Shown here one piece after another: positions 1-8,151 of a stretch of 64,000 bases of DNA. The DNA is taken from positions 7,584,501 to 7,648,500 of the forward strand of contig NZ_CP012109.1 in assembly GCF_000280925.3 (NCBI RefSeq), given 5' to 3'. Numbering within the stretch: the stretch's first letter is position 1; each line of letters opens with the position of its first letter. The DNA is from Myxococcus hansupus. Its GTDB lineage: Bacteria; Myxococcota; Myxococcia; Myxococcales; Myxococcaceae. The notes under the pieces are model-generated. The model saw nothing but the letters and a program-made list of their open reading frames with translations, ran no database searches and was not told the DNA's origin. Both the position numbers and the translations under genes were made by a program.

Positions 1-131
1 GCCTGCGTGGGCGTGAAGCCGTGGGCCTGGTTCACCGTGTCGGAGGGAAATGCGTCGTAGGTCCACATTCCCTCGTCCGCGGAGGCGGGGAGGGACAGGA
101 GCAGGCCGAGGGCAAGCAGTCTGCGATCCAC
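1..131 (-). CDS. S46 family peptidase (dipeptidyl-peptidase type), N-terminal fragment cut by window edge
   Basis: Only the first 43 codons are present, running off the left edge. A GTG start is followed by a short hydrophobic signal peptide ending in ASA, then the mature N-terminus DEGMWTYDAFPSDTVNQAHG. That matches what I recall of S46 serine exopeptidases (DPP7/DPP11 type), which begin with a DEGMW(T/L)xxNxP block and a GFxPTQAW segment. These enzymes are periplasmic and release dipeptides from the N-terminus of peptides. The catalytic triad lies outside the window, so activity cannot be judged. The gene is transcribed away from the lipase-like gene, with about 134 bases between the starts. 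Confidence 0.75.
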   Translation of the reverse strand, partial: MDRRLLALGLLLSLPASADEGMWTYDAFPSDTVNQAHGFTPTQ

Positions 132-265
132 GTGCGGGCGTCCTTCTGTCGTGACTGTGAGTGAGATTCGCCGGTTCTCCGCTTGACGGCCGGCATGCGT
201 CAACCTCCGAGCGGAGGACGCATTCCCCACCGGTATCATGCGTCGCGTCAGATATGGTGGAGGCA

Positions 266-1420
266 ATGTCCGGCAAGCATCGCGTCTACCTCGTCCCCGG
301 GTTTTTCGGCTTCATCAACCTGGGCGAGCTCATCTACTTCGGCCACGCCCTGGACTACCTGAAGGAGGAGCTGGCCCGCCGTGAAGTGGAATCCGAGGTC
401 ATCATCGTCCTCTCCCACCCCACGGCCTCCATCCGCACGCGCACCGCGGACCTGTTGAAAGCCGTGCAGGAGACGGCGTCCGGGGACGACGGGCCCATCC
501 ACCTCATCGGCCACTCCACGGGCGGCCTGGACTCACGGCTGTTCGTCAGCCCCGGCGCGCAGGTGGCCGAGGGCGTGGACCTGGAGTCCTTCGCGAAGCG
601 CGTGCGCACCGTGACGACGGTGTCCACGCCCCACGCGGGCACGCCCCTGGCCACGTTCTTCATGGGCCTGTTCGGCCAGCGCATCCTCAAGCTGCTGTCG
701 CTCTTCACCGTATACGTGCTGCGCTTCGGGCGGCTGCCGCTGCGCGTGGTGTTCCGCTTCGGACATCTGCTGGCGCGCGCGGATGACAACCTCGGGTGGA
801 AGCCCACGCTGCTGGACCAGCTCTATGACCAGCTCCTGGGAGACTTCTCCTCGGAGCGCCGCGACGCGGTGTCCAAGTTCCTGAGCGACGTGGGCAACGA
901 CACCTCGCTGATTCCGCAGCTCACGCCCGAAGGCATCGACCTGTTCAACGCGAGCACGTTGGACCGACCCGGCGTGCGGTATGGCTCGGTGGTGACGCAG
1001 GCGCGCCCGCCGTCGCTGCGCACGCGCATGGCGGCGGGGTTGGATCCGTACGCGCAGCTCACGCACACCATCTACGCGCTGACGTACGGGCAGACGCAGC
1101 GGATGCCGCTCACGGCGCTGCCGCTGCACACGCCCGCGCAAACCGCCGCGCTGGTGCAGGCCTATGGCGCGATGCCGGGGCCCACCGCGTGTGACGGCAT
1201 CGTCCCCACGCGCTCGCAGGTCCACGGCCGGGTGCTGACGGCGGTGCGCGCGGACCACCTGGACGCGATTGGCCACTTCGACCAGCCCGCGCACCAGCCG
1301 CCGCACGTGGACTGGCTCATCTCCGGCTCCGGCTTCCGCAGGCCCCAGTTCGAGGCCACGTGGAAGACCATCGTCGACTTCCTGCTCGAGGACGAACCGC
1401 CCCGCGTCAAGGCGCCGTGA
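266..1420 (+). CDS. Lipase-like alpha/beta hydrolase
   Basis: A 384-residue alpha/beta hydrolase. The N-terminus (YLVPGFFGF) resembles the oxyanion-loop strand of triacylglycerol lipases. The nucleophile elbow GHSTGG puts the catalytic Ser near residue 84, and a late ADHLDAIGHFD segment could supply the Asp and His. The ATG at 266 was chosen because a GGTGGAGG ribosome site sits just upstream; two earlier in-frame ATGs (161, 254) lack one, and the extra N-terminal residues are low complexity. No signal peptide is obvious, so the enzyme is probably cytoplasmic or exported by an unusual route. The 3' end overlaps the convergent FmdE-like gene by 14 bases. Class is confident; substrate is unknown. 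Confidence 0.75.
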   Translation: MSGKHRVYLVPGFFGFINLGELIYFGHALDYLKEELARREVESEVIIVLSHPTASIRTRTADLLKAVQETASGDDGPIHLIGHSTGGLDSRLFVSPGAQVAEGVDLESFAKRVRTVTTVSTPHAGTPLATFFMGLFGQRILKLLSLFTVYVLRFGRLPLRVVFRFGHLLARADDNLGWKPTLLDQLYDQLLGDFSSERRDAVSKFLSDVGNDTSLIPQLTPEGIDLFNASTLDRPGVRYGSVVTQARPPSLRTRMAAGLDPYAQLTHTIYALTYGQTQRMPLTALPLHTPAQTAALVQAYGAMPGPTACDGIVPTRSQVHGRVLTAVRADHLDAIGHFDQPAHQPPHVDWLISGSGFRRPQFEATWKTIVDFLLEDEPPRVKAP

Positions 1421-1913
1421 CGACCTCGAAGACCTCCGCGTCCGGCAGCGTCAGCACCTCGGCGCCGGCCTCCGCCAGCTTCTCGCGGGGCACGTCGAGG
1501 TAGCGCTGGGCGAAGCGCGGCGAGGGGCGGAGCGCCAGGGCTTCGCCCGTGTCGCGGTTGCGGAAGCGCGTGACGACGTCCTCCGGTCCGAGCACCTCCA
1601 CCAGCGAGAGGTTGAGCTTCCCCACGCTGGCGCCGGTGGCCGCGGCGGCGCCATCCGCGATGCAGGCGTACTGCACCTTCTGCGGCGTGTGGTGGAAGAC
1701 CTCCAGCGCGAAGCTGCCCACGGGCAGGTCGAGCTGCTTCAGCGCGTACACGCCCATCCGGTAGCCCATGACGGCCCAGGGGCCCGCGCCGCCGTGCACC
1801 GCGGCCACGCGCGCCAGCGGGTCGATCTTCGCGGGAGGCGGATGATGCGCGGAGGAACCGGCGCAGCCGGTGCTCAACATCAGGACGAGTGGGAACAGTC
1901 GTCGCACGGCCAT
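1407..1913 (-). CDS. FmdE-like domain lipoprotein
   Basis: A 168-residue predicted lipoprotein: the signal peptide ends in a lipobox (LSTGC) about 18 residues from the chosen ATG at 1913. The mature part resembles the FmdE superfamily (formylmethanofuran dehydrogenase subunit E-like). It has an HGGAGPWAVMGYRMGVYAL segment where the family has HGHxCPGLxxGYR, followed by ACIADGAAAATGASVGKLNL, which closely follows the ACxxDAIQxxTGxTxGKGNL block. The usual metal-binding His and Cys of the first block are replaced, so metal binding may be altered. It lies 19 bases downstream of the tonB-like gene on the same strand and is probably cotranscribed, suggesting a cell-envelope role, perhaps in metal uptake. 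The function is not known. Confidence 0.65.
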   Translation of the reverse strand: MAVRRLFPLVLMLSTGCAGSSAHHPPPAKIDPLARVAAVHGGAGPWAVMGYRMGVYALKQLDLPVGSFALEVFHHTPQKVQYACIADGAAAATGASVGKLNLSLVEVLGPEDVVTRFRNRDTGEALALRPSPRFAQRYLDVPREKLAEAGAEVLTLPDAEVFEVVTAP

Positions 1914-1932
1914 GGGCGGCTCCCGGCGTCTG

Positions 1933-3174
1933 TCAGTAGACGCCAATCAGGCGAATCTGCACGCGGGGATTACCAAGGTACTCCTCCAGCCGCCATCGGC
2001 TGCGCATGCCATCGTCGCGGATGCCCAACCCACCGCTGGCGTCCGGCGGCGCCGCCGTGCTGGCGAGCGCATCCCTGAGCTGGGACACGGCCCAGGTGTC
2101 GAACTTCGGATCCCCGGAGCCCTCGAGCACCTTGAGGTCGAGCAGCTTCCCGTCGCGCGCCTGCCAGACCTCCACGATGGCCGCGAGCGCGAGCACCGGC
2201 TCGGTGATGTCCACCATGTACATGTTCGCCGCGCGTCCGGCTTCGACGGCCGCCTGCAAGCGATTGCGCTGCTCCAGCCGCTGGTCCCGAGGCCCCGAGA
2301 CCACGGGGCTGCCTGTCTTTCCGAACCGGGCAATGGCCTCCACCTGCTCGCGCTTCAGGCGATCGCTCAGGACCGTCAGGTCCGGGGGCGGAGGGTTCAC
2401 GAGGTTCTTCGCGAAGCCTTCACGCAGCCTCGCGAAGTACGGGTGCGTGGCGCCTGTCGAGGCACGTGCGCTCGCGGCGGCGGTCTGGGCCCAGTCGTCC
2501 ACGCGCTCGCCGACGACCTCCGCCTCTTGTGCCGCCAGGGCCTTCGCGTTGGGGCCCTCACCAGGGAGGAGCGTCCGCCCCGTCGACGGTGGACCCGCGC
2601 GCAGCGGGCCTCCGCCCAGCAGGTCCTTGGGCTCCAGATTGAGCCTGGGCGCCGACGTCGGCAGGTCGCGAGGGACATCCCGCGCCAGTGCGGGCGGCGG
2701 CTCGCCGGTGCGCGGTCCTGTGGTGTCGGATGCAGGCGGCTCGTCGGTGCTTGGCTTCGTGGCGTCGGACGCGAGTGACTCGTCGGCACCTGGCCTCGTG
2801 GCGTCAGGCGTGGGCGGCTCGCCGGCCTTGGGCCTGGTGACGACAGGGGCGAGTGGCTCACGCGGCGCGGACGCATCAGGCACACGAGGAACCGGCGCGC
2901 GAGGACGCTCCGCGAGCCTCGGCGAGTCCTCCTGCTTCGAGGGCGAGCGCTCCTCGGGAGGCGGTGGCTCGGTCGGTGCCAGGGGCGGCGTGGCGTCTTG
3001 ATAGACGACGTCCATTTCAACGGTACGGGGGCGCGCGCTCCGGCGCCTGGGGTCATTCGTCGGGCCGCCCGACAGCGCCGCGAAGAGCGCGACGTGCAGG
3101 AGCCCCGACACCAGGAGCATGAGAATCAGTTGAGCGCGGCGCGACACGGAAACCAGCTTGCCTCGACGCGGCAT
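1933..3174 (-). CDS. TonB family energy transducer-like protein
   Basis: A 413-residue protein with TonB architecture. There is a short cytoplasmic N-terminus, one membrane helix (about residues 10-32, LILMLLVSGLLHVALFAALS), then a very long Pro/Glu-rich periplasmic linker containing 13-residue repeats. The C-terminal domain contains VLEGSGDPKFDTWAVSQLRDA, typical of the TonB C-terminal fold that contacts outer-membrane receptors. The start at 3174 was chosen because it places the helix near the N-terminus; the longer open frame adds an unlikely Pro-rich stretch. The FmdE-like lipoprotein follows in the same operon. No exbB/exbD genes are nearby, so it would have to share them with another locus. 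Confidence 0.75.
   Translation of the reverse strand: MPRRGKLVSVSRRAQLILMLLVSGLLHVALFAALSGGPTNDPRRRSARPRTVEMDVVYQDATPPLAPTEPPPPEERSPSKQEDSPRLAERPRAPVPRVPDASAPREPLAPVVTRPKAGEPPTPDATRPGADESLASDATKPSTDEPPASDTTGPRTGEPPPALARDVPRDLPTSAPRLNLEPKDLLGGGPLRAGPPSTGRTLLPGEGPNAKALAAQEAEVVGERVDDWAQTAAASARASTGATHPYFARLREGFAKNLVNPPPPDLTVLSDRLKREQVEAIARFGKTGSPVVSGPRDQRLEQRNRLQAAVEAGRAANMYMVDITEPVLALAAIVEVWQARDGKLLDLKVLEGSGDPKFDTWAVSQLRDALASTAAPPDASGGLGIRDDGMRSRWRLEEYLGNPRVQIRLIGVY
2699..2854 (-). repeat. Four tandem 39-bp repeats in the linker of the TonB-like gene
   Basis: Four consecutive imperfect 39-bp units begin at 2699, 2738, 2777 and 2816. Each encodes a 13-residue Pro/Glu/Asp-rich unit of the type PxxxExxxxDxT. 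The repeats keep the reading frame and lie in the periplasm-spanning linker, where length rather than sequence is usually what matters. Confidence 0.8.
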
Positions 3175-3392
3175 CACAGTGAAGCAGCGCGGGGACGGAA
3201 TCTCGGGCGGCGGTCCGTGCCTGCCCGGAGGACGCGGCAATCCGTCTTCCGCGAAGGACGGGCAAGCCGTGGGTTGGCGTCCAGCCCATGCGGCATCGAT
3301 GAGGGCCCGTCAGTTCCTCCACATGCGCTTCGACGGCGCATGCCCACCTCCCCTGGACCGAAAGACGCCTCGGGTGACTTCGAGCACCCCGC

Positions 3393-4328
3393 CTACCATC
3401 CAAGCCAGCGGACGATGGCCCTCCCGATGTCATCGGGCAGGTCTTCGCTCGCGTGATGACCGGCGACACCCAGCTTCACCACTTCGAGATTCACGGACCG
3501 GCCGCGTACCCACTCAATGAGGGCGGGAGCGCCGAGCGGCGTCGGGCTCTCGAAGGTCAACAGCAGCTTGGGCACCTCGGGGGATGCGCCCAACCATGCG
3601 ACATAGCGCTCCATGACAGCCAAGACATCGGACGGCTGATGCTCGATAGGAATCTCCCGAGGCCACGCCAGCATCGGACGCCGTGATGATGCATCTGGAT
3701 AGGGCGCGGCATACACGGCGAGCTCGGCCTCGGAGAGGCCACGTTTGACGCCAGCACTCAGCGAACGTGTCAGGAATTGATTCTGCTCCAGCACCAACGC
3801 CTCTCCTACGCCCGGAGTCCGCAGGTTCTTGAACAGGGCCGCACCTTGCGGCGGGTAGTCACTCCACAGGAGCGACCGGAAGAACGTCTCGTAGACGACG
3901 AGCCCGCGCACCCGGCCGGGATGACGCGCGGCCCAGTCCATGGCCAGGGCGCCGCCCCAGTCGTAGCCCACCAACACGACGTCACGCAGGTCGAGCGCGT
4001 CGAACCACGCGTCGAGGTACCGGGAATGGTCCACGAAGCGATAAGCGATGTCCGGCTTGCCGGAGTCCCCCATTCCAATCAAGTCCGGCGCGAGCACGCG
4101 GGCGTGTCCAGCCAGATGGGGAATGACCTCGCGCCAGACATAGGACGAGGTCGGGTTTCCATGAAGCAGGACGACGACGGGACCGCGCCCCGACTCGCGA
4201 TACGCCATCTGGGAATCGAGAACAGGGACGTCCCGCATGACGGTCTCCGGCGGCATGGGTGAGGGATGCGCCCCGCCCCGCACACAGGCAGCAAGCGAGA
4301 CCCAGAGAAACAGAACCAGCTTTCGCAT
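3393..4328 (-). CDS. Haloalkane dehalogenase-like alpha/beta hydrolase with lipoprotein signal
   Basis: A 311-residue alpha/beta hydrolase. The signal sequence MRKLVLFLWVSLAAC ends in a lipobox Cys at residue 15, so a membrane lipoprotein is predicted. The fold is of the haloalkane dehalogenase type: LHGNPTSSYVWR carries the halide-binding Asn (about 58), VGYDWGG has Asp as nucleophile (about 123) followed by Trp, and GHHASEDLP carries the catalytic His (about 291). Asp instead of Ser at the nucleophile position fits dehalogenases or epoxide hydrolases rather than esterases. The ATG at 4328 is preceded by GGTGAGG; the longer upstream frame would run into the divergent LysR gene. Dehalogenases are normally cytoplasmic, so the lipobox is notable. 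Substrate is unknown. Confidence 0.75.
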   Translation of the reverse strand: MRKLVLFLWVSLAACVRGGAHPSPMPPETVMRDVPVLDSQMAYRESGRGPVVVLLHGNPTSSYVWREVIPHLAGHARVLAPDLIGMGDSGKPDIAYRFVDHSRYLDAWFDALDLRDVVLVGYDWGGALAMDWAARHPGRVRGLVVYETFFRSLLWSDYPPQGAALFKNLRTPGVGEALVLEQNQFLTRSLSAGVKRGLSEAELAVYAAPYPDASSRRPMLAWPREIPIEHQPSDVLAVMERYVAWLGASPEVPKLLLTFESPTPLGAPALIEWVRGRSVNLEVVKLGVAGHHASEDLPDDIGRAIVRWLGW

Positions 4329-4372
4329 GGCCTCACCATGGGGCCATCGACCATTTTCCAGCAGTGATGATT

Positions 4373-4400
4373 CGTGACGGATATCCTCACGGTTCGTGAG
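4373..4400. promoter_or_regulatory. Nested palindromes between divergent hydrolase and LysR genes
   Basis: The 67-base divergent gap ends in two overlapping inverted repeats. One is CGTGA, nine bases, TCACG (4373-4391), with a central GGATATCC palindrome. The other is CTCACG-GTT-CGTGAG (4386-4400), which covers the LysR start codon. LysR regulators commonly bind interrupted dyads in such gaps to repress themselves and activate the divergent gene, so this is a good operator candidate. Confidence 0.5.
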
Positions 4401-5331
4401 CCTTTCCGCCATCGACCTCAACCTGCTCCTGGTGCTCGACACCGTCCTCACCGAGCGCAGCGTGGCGCGTGCCGCACGCCGGCTTCATGTCACGCCGTCC
4501 GCCATCAGCAACGCGCTGGCGAGGCTGAGAACCGCCCTCGGCGACCCGCTGTTCGCTCGCAACGGACGCGGCATCGTGCCCACCCCGCGCGCCGCCGAGC
4601 TGGCCCCCGTCCTGGCCCGTGCCCTGCGTGACCTGGACCACGCCGTCCATGGGGAAGCCTTCAACCCCGCCACCACCACACGACAGTTTTCGCTGGCCAT
4701 CGCGGATGCGGGGCAGATGGTGCGGCTGCCGAGCATCGCCACGCGCCTGGCCGCCGAAATGCCCAACGCCAGCCTGCGGGTGGTGGGCATCGACACCCTG
4801 CTCGCGGGGGGTGGGCTGGCCGGCGGTGAGGTCGACGTCGCCATCGCCGTCGGAGAGCAGTCCTCCGGCATGCACCTGGAGCCGCTGTACCGGGAGCGCA
4901 CCGTCCTGGTGGCACGACAAGCGCACCCCCTGGTGGGCGATCGCGTCTCCGCGAAGGTGCTGGCCACCGTGCGTCACGTCGAGGTGCATGTGGCGCCCGG
5001 CAAGGGCTACCGCGGCCTCCCCGACGCCTATGCCCGTCTGGGGATTCCACGCGACATCGCGCTGGTCGTGCCGAGCTTCAGCGCCGCCGCCGCGGTCGTC
5101 TCCGAGACGGATTGGGTCGCAACCCTGCCCGCCTCACTGGTCGCCCGGCTCGGCCCCCGCCTGGGCATCCGCTCCGTGCAGGGCCCTGTCGCGCCCCTCT
5201 CCCTCACCCTCAACCTGTGGTGGCACGAGCGCACCCAGACGAATCCCGCCATGGTCGCTTTCCGCGACCTCATCCGGCGCGCCACGGCCCCCGCGCGGAC
5301 TCGCTCGCCCTCGAGGCCCCGGAAGCGTTGA
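4396..5331 (+). CDS. LysR family transcriptional regulator
   Basis: A 311-residue LysR-type regulator. The N-terminal winged helix-turn-helix reads DLNLLLVLDTVLTERSVARA, then LHVTPSAISNALARLR and GDPLFARNGRG, a canonical LTTR pattern. Residues from about 90 on form the effector-binding domain. The GTG start at 4396 is chosen because it places the HTH at the standard distance from the N-terminus; no strong ribosome site is seen, perhaps because the operator-like palindromes occupy that space. It is divergent from the dehalogenase-like hydrolase, the usual LysR arrangement, so that gene is its likely target. The inducer is unknown. Confidence 0.92.
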   Translation: MSLSAIDLNLLLVLDTVLTERSVARAARRLHVTPSAISNALARLRTALGDPLFARNGRGIVPTPRAAELAPVLARALRDLDHAVHGEAFNPATTTRQFSLAIADAGQMVRLPSIATRLAAEMPNASLRVVGIDTLLAGGGLAGGEVDVAIAVGEQSSGMHLEPLYRERTVLVARQAHPLVGDRVSAKVLATVRHVEVHVAPGKGYRGLPDAYARLGIPRDIALVVPSFSAAAAVVSETDWVATLPASLVARLGPRLGIRSVQGPVAPLSLTLNLWWHERTQTNPAMVAFRDLIRRATAPARTRSPSRPRKR

Positions 5332-5340
5332 GCCACGCCC

Positions 5341-5832
5341 TCACGCCTTCTTCAACACCGCCAGGAAGCGCGCGTCCGCGATGTGCGTGCCCTCGAAGTC
5401 CTCCAGCCGCACCGGGATCCACTCGCGGGCCTTGTCCCCCTTCTGCTGGAGCGCGGCGTCCAGGGTGGTGAACACGTCGGCGGGCGGCTCGCAGATGGCG
5501 CGCACGCCGCCCTTGGCCTTCGCGTGGAAGGACACCTGCAGCTCGTTCACCAGCGCCAGGTAGCGGCCGGGAGGGAAGCGGCGGAAGAGCCACAGGCCCA
5601 TCGTCAGCTCCATCACCGTCACCTGCACGCCCAGGTACACGCTCTTCACGTGGTTGCGCGTGCGCCGCTTCAGCGGCACCGATGCCTGCGCACGAGCATC
5701 CGAGGCGTCCTCCACCCGGATGCCCATCACCGCCGACAGCGGGATGATGTTCTTCACCGCCACCGTCAGCAGCGCGTTCGCCGCGCTGGGTGACACCTGG
5801 CGAAGCCGTTCCACGAGGTCGAGAGCAAGCAT
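5341..5832 (-). CDS. DUF4442 (hotdog-fold) protein
   Basis: A 163-residue protein resembling DUF4442, a family I recall as related to hotdog-fold thioesterases. Recognisable segments are VPLKRRTRNHVKSVYLGVQ, the equivalent of the active-site helix region, and the later strand LVNELQVSFHAKAKG. The Met at 5832 gives a sensible N-terminus (MLALDLVERLRQVSPSAANA). The longer frame upstream overlaps the Dps gene and is rejected. The gene converges on lysR with a 9-base gap and is divergent from dps. A thioesterase-like or acyl-binding role is possible, but no substrate is known. Confidence 0.75.
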   Translation of the reverse strand: MLALDLVERLRQVSPSAANALLTVAVKNIIPLSAVMGIRVEDASDARAQASVPLKRRTRNHVKSVYLGVQVTVMELTMGLWLFRRFPPGRYLALVNELQVSFHAKAKGGVRAICEPPADVFTTLDAALQQKGDKAREWIPVRLEDFEGTHIADARFLAVLKKA

Positions 5833-5947
5833 GGCCGCATCGTACCGCGCCAACGCCCGCTTGCCTGCCCTCCAGGCATCAAACGTGGACTGGCAATCCC
5901 GAGAGGAATCCCCACCTTCGTTTGACCTTCTGGAGGAGCGACGCACC

Positions 5948-6490
5948 ATGAACTTTTCGAGCCATGTGAATCTCCCCGCCGACGCGCGTGAGGAGCTCAT
6001 CGATTCCCTCAACACCCTGCTGGCGGACGCCATCGACCTGCACTGGCAAGTCAAGCAAGCGCACTGGAACATCCGCGGCCGGCACTTCTACAGCCGCCAC
6101 GAACTGTTCGACGACCTGGCCAAGCACGCGCGCAAGCAGGCCGACGAGTTCGCCGAGCGCGCGGGCACGCTGGGCGGCTACGCCGAGGGCACCATCCGCC
6201 TGGCGGCCAAGAACAGCGAGCTGCCCGAATACGACCTCAAGGCCGTGGACGGCGACGACCACCTCAAGGCCCTGGTGGACCGCTTCGCCCGCTACGGCGC
6301 CAGCATCCGCAACGGCATCCACCGCTCCGACGAGCTGAACGACCCAGTCACCTCCGACCTCCTCACCCAGACGCTGGGCGTGGTCGAGCTGGACCTCTGG
6401 TTCCTCGAGAGCCACCTGAACGGCCAGCCCCGGGCGGGCGCCCGCGCGGGCGGCGACGTCCGGGCCGAGGGCCGCTCCCCCAACGCCTGA
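5948..6490 (+). CDS. dps: Dps family DNA-binding/ferritin-like protein
   Basis: A 180-residue Dps. Members of the family form dodecameric shells that oxidise and store iron and protect DNA in starvation or oxidative stress. The ferroxidase motif is clear: DLHWQVKQAHWNIRG carries the two His, and KQADEFAERAGTLGG carries the acidic ligands from the neighbouring subunit. A GGAGGAG site lies upstream of the ATG. The C-terminus ends in a short Arg/Gly-rich tail (QPRAGARAGGDVRAEGR), which could be a DNA-contacting extension; in other Dps proteins basic tails do this at either end. A strong hairpin follows the stop codon. Confidence 0.93.
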   Translation: MNFSSHVNLPADAREELIDSLNTLLADAIDLHWQVKQAHWNIRGRHFYSRHELFDDLAKHARKQADEFAERAGTLGGYAEGTIRLAAKNSELPEYDLKAVDGDDHLKALVDRFARYGASIRNGIHRSDELNDPVTSDLLTQTLGVVELDLWFLESHLNGQPRAGARAGGDVRAEGRSPNA

Positions 6491-6515
6491 ACGGAGCGTT
6501 GACCACCGGAAGGCC

Positions 6516-6547
6516 CCCGCGCGCCTGCTCAAGAGCAAGCGCGCGGG
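6516..6547 (+). terminator. Strong GC hairpin after dps
   Basis: CCCGCGCGC (6516-6524) pairs perfectly with GCGCGCGGG (6539-6547). The interior TGCTC-AA-GAGCA also pairs, so the structure is a nearly continuous 14-bp stem with a tiny loop. No T-run follows, which is common in high-GC genomes. Its position 26 bases after the dps stop suggests a terminator. Confidence 0.6.
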
Positions 6548-6594
6548 CGGGCTCCAGCATATAGAAGGCGTCCTCTGAGCCTGGAGGGCGCCTT

Positions 6595-7458
6595 TTGACT
6601 TCACAGCAGACGCGAATGGACGGGAAGGTGTGCCTCATCACCGGGGCCACCGGTGGAATTGGTCTGGAATCGGCCAAGGCGCTCGCGCGCATGGGCGCCA
6701 CGGTGGTGCTGGTGGGCCGGGACCCCGGCCGCACCGAGGCCGCCGTCGCCACCGTGAAGGAGGCCGCGCCCGGCGCCCAGGTGGACTGGCTCCGCGCGGA
6801 CCTCACGTCCCTGAAGTCCGTGCGGGCGCTGGCACAGACGTTCCGTGAGCGGTACTCGCGGCTGGACGTGCTGCTGAACAACGCCGGGCTCATCATCGAC
6901 CAGCGGCAGGTGACCGAGGACGGGCTGGAGGCCACCCTGGCCACCAACCACTTCGCGCCCTTCCTCCTCACGAACCTGCTGCTGGACGTGATGAAGGCCA
7001 CCGGCCCCGCGCGCATCATCACCGTGTCGTCGGATGCCCACGTCGCCGGCAAGCTCGACTTCAACGACCTGCAGAGTGAGAAGGGCTACTTCGGCTTCCG
7101 CGTGTACGGCGCGTCGAAGCTGGCCAACATCCTGTTCACCCGCGCGCTGGCGAAGCGGCTGCAAGGCACGCAGGTGACGGCCAATTGCCTGCACCCGGGC
7201 GTGGTGCGCACGGGCTTTGGCCACAACACGCAAGGGTTCTTCCGCCACATCGTCAAACTGGGCGCGGCCTTCATGCTTTCGGCGGAGAAGGGAGCGCGGA
7301 CGTCCATCTACCTGGCGTCCTCGCCCGAAGTGGAGTCAGTGTCCGGGCAGTACTTCTACAAATGCCGTCCGAGGAAGCCGTCGTCCGCAGCGCGGAACGA
7401 CGCGGACGCGGAGCGGCTCTGGCAAGTGAGCGAGCAGCTCACGGGAGTGAAGGCATGA
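6595..7458 (+). CDS. Short-chain dehydrogenase/reductase (retinol dehydrogenase-like)
   Basis: A 287-residue SDR. The cofactor loop is TGATGGIG near the N-terminus, NNAG follows in the middle, the active-site Ser is in ITVSSDAH, and YGASK supplies the Tyr-x-x-x-Lys pair. An Arg after the second strand (VGRDPGR) suggests NADP(H). The sequence resembles the RDH/WW-domain oxidoreductase-like branch. The TTG at 6595 is preferred as the start because GGAGGG lies seven bases upstream; the in-frame ATG at 6616 has no ribosome site. The stop overlaps the GST start by four bases (ATGA), so the two genes are translationally coupled. Substrate is unknown. Confidence 0.88.
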   Translation: MTSQQTRMDGKVCLITGATGGIGLESAKALARMGATVVLVGRDPGRTEAAVATVKEAAPGAQVDWLRADLTSLKSVRALAQTFRERYSRLDVLLNNAGLIIDQRQVTEDGLEATLATNHFAPFLLTNLLLDVMKATGPARIITVSSDAHVAGKLDFNDLQSEKGYFGFRVYGASKLANILFTRALAKRLQGTQVTANCLHPGVVRTGFGHNTQGFFRHIVKLGAAFMLSAEKGARTSIYLASSPEVESVSGQYFYKCRPRKPSSAARNDADAERLWQVSEQLTGVKA

Positions 7459-8084
7459 TCGACCTCTACACGTTCGCGACGCCCAACGGGCAGAAGGTAT
7501 CCATCGCGCTGGAGGAGCTGGGCCTCCAGTACAAGACACACGTGGTGGACATCACGAAGGGCGAGCAGTTCAAGCCCGAGTTCCTGGCCATCAACCCCAA
7601 CAACAAGATTCCGGCCATCGTCGACCACGCGACGCAGGACCACCGTCCGCTCACCGTGTTCGAGTCCGGCGCCATCCTCATCTATCTGGCGGAGAAGACG
7701 GGCCAGCTCCTGCCGTCCAACCAGCGGGGCCGCGCCGAGGTCATGGAGTGGCTGATGTTCCAGATGGGCGGCGTGGGCCCCATGTTCGGACAGCTCAACC
7801 ACTTCGCCCGCTTCGCGCCCAAGAAGGTTCCGTACGGCATCGAGCGCTACCACGCCGAGTCCCAGCGACTGGTGGGCGTGCTCAATGGGAAGCTCGGCTC
7901 CGGGGACTACGTGGCGGGCCGCTACTCCATCGCGGACATCGCCCTGTACCCGTGGGTGGCGGGCACCCGCTCCTACTTCCCCGAGCTCTTCCAGGGCCAC
8001 AGCAACGTCGTGCAGTGGCTCCACCGCGTGGGCAGCCGACCCGCCGTGGAGCGCGGCATGAAGGTTCCGCAGCTCAACAAGTAA
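7455..8084 (+). CDS. Glutathione S-transferase family protein (YghU/YfcG-like)
   Basis: A 209-residue GST. The N-terminal thioredoxin-like domain reads MIDLYTFATPNGQKVSIALEE and includes the cis-Pro motif NKIPAIVD and the glutathione gamma-glutamyl site FESGAILIYLAEK. The all-helical C-terminal domain contains GRYSIADIALYPWV, the conserved N-capping box. The TPNGxKxxI start resembles E. coli YghU/YfcG, which act as disulfide-bond reductases with glutathione. It overlaps the upstream SDR gene by four bases. The pair may detoxify or reduce a common electrophile, but that is inference from coupling only. Confidence 0.88.
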   Translation: MIDLYTFATPNGQKVSIALEELGLQYKTHVVDITKGEQFKPEFLAINPNNKIPAIVDHATQDHRPLTVFESGAILIYLAEKTGQLLPSNQRGRAEVMEWLMFQMGGVGPMFGQLNHFARFAPKKVPYGIERYHAESQRLVGVLNGKLGSGDYVAGRYSIADIALYPWVAGTRSYFPELFQGHSNVVQWLHRVGSRPAVERGMKVPQLNK

Positions 8085-8151
8085 CCCCTCGCCGTTTCCC
8101 GGGGGCGCGGTGGCTGGATGGTCGCCGCGCCCTCGCGTGTTCTTCCCTGCC

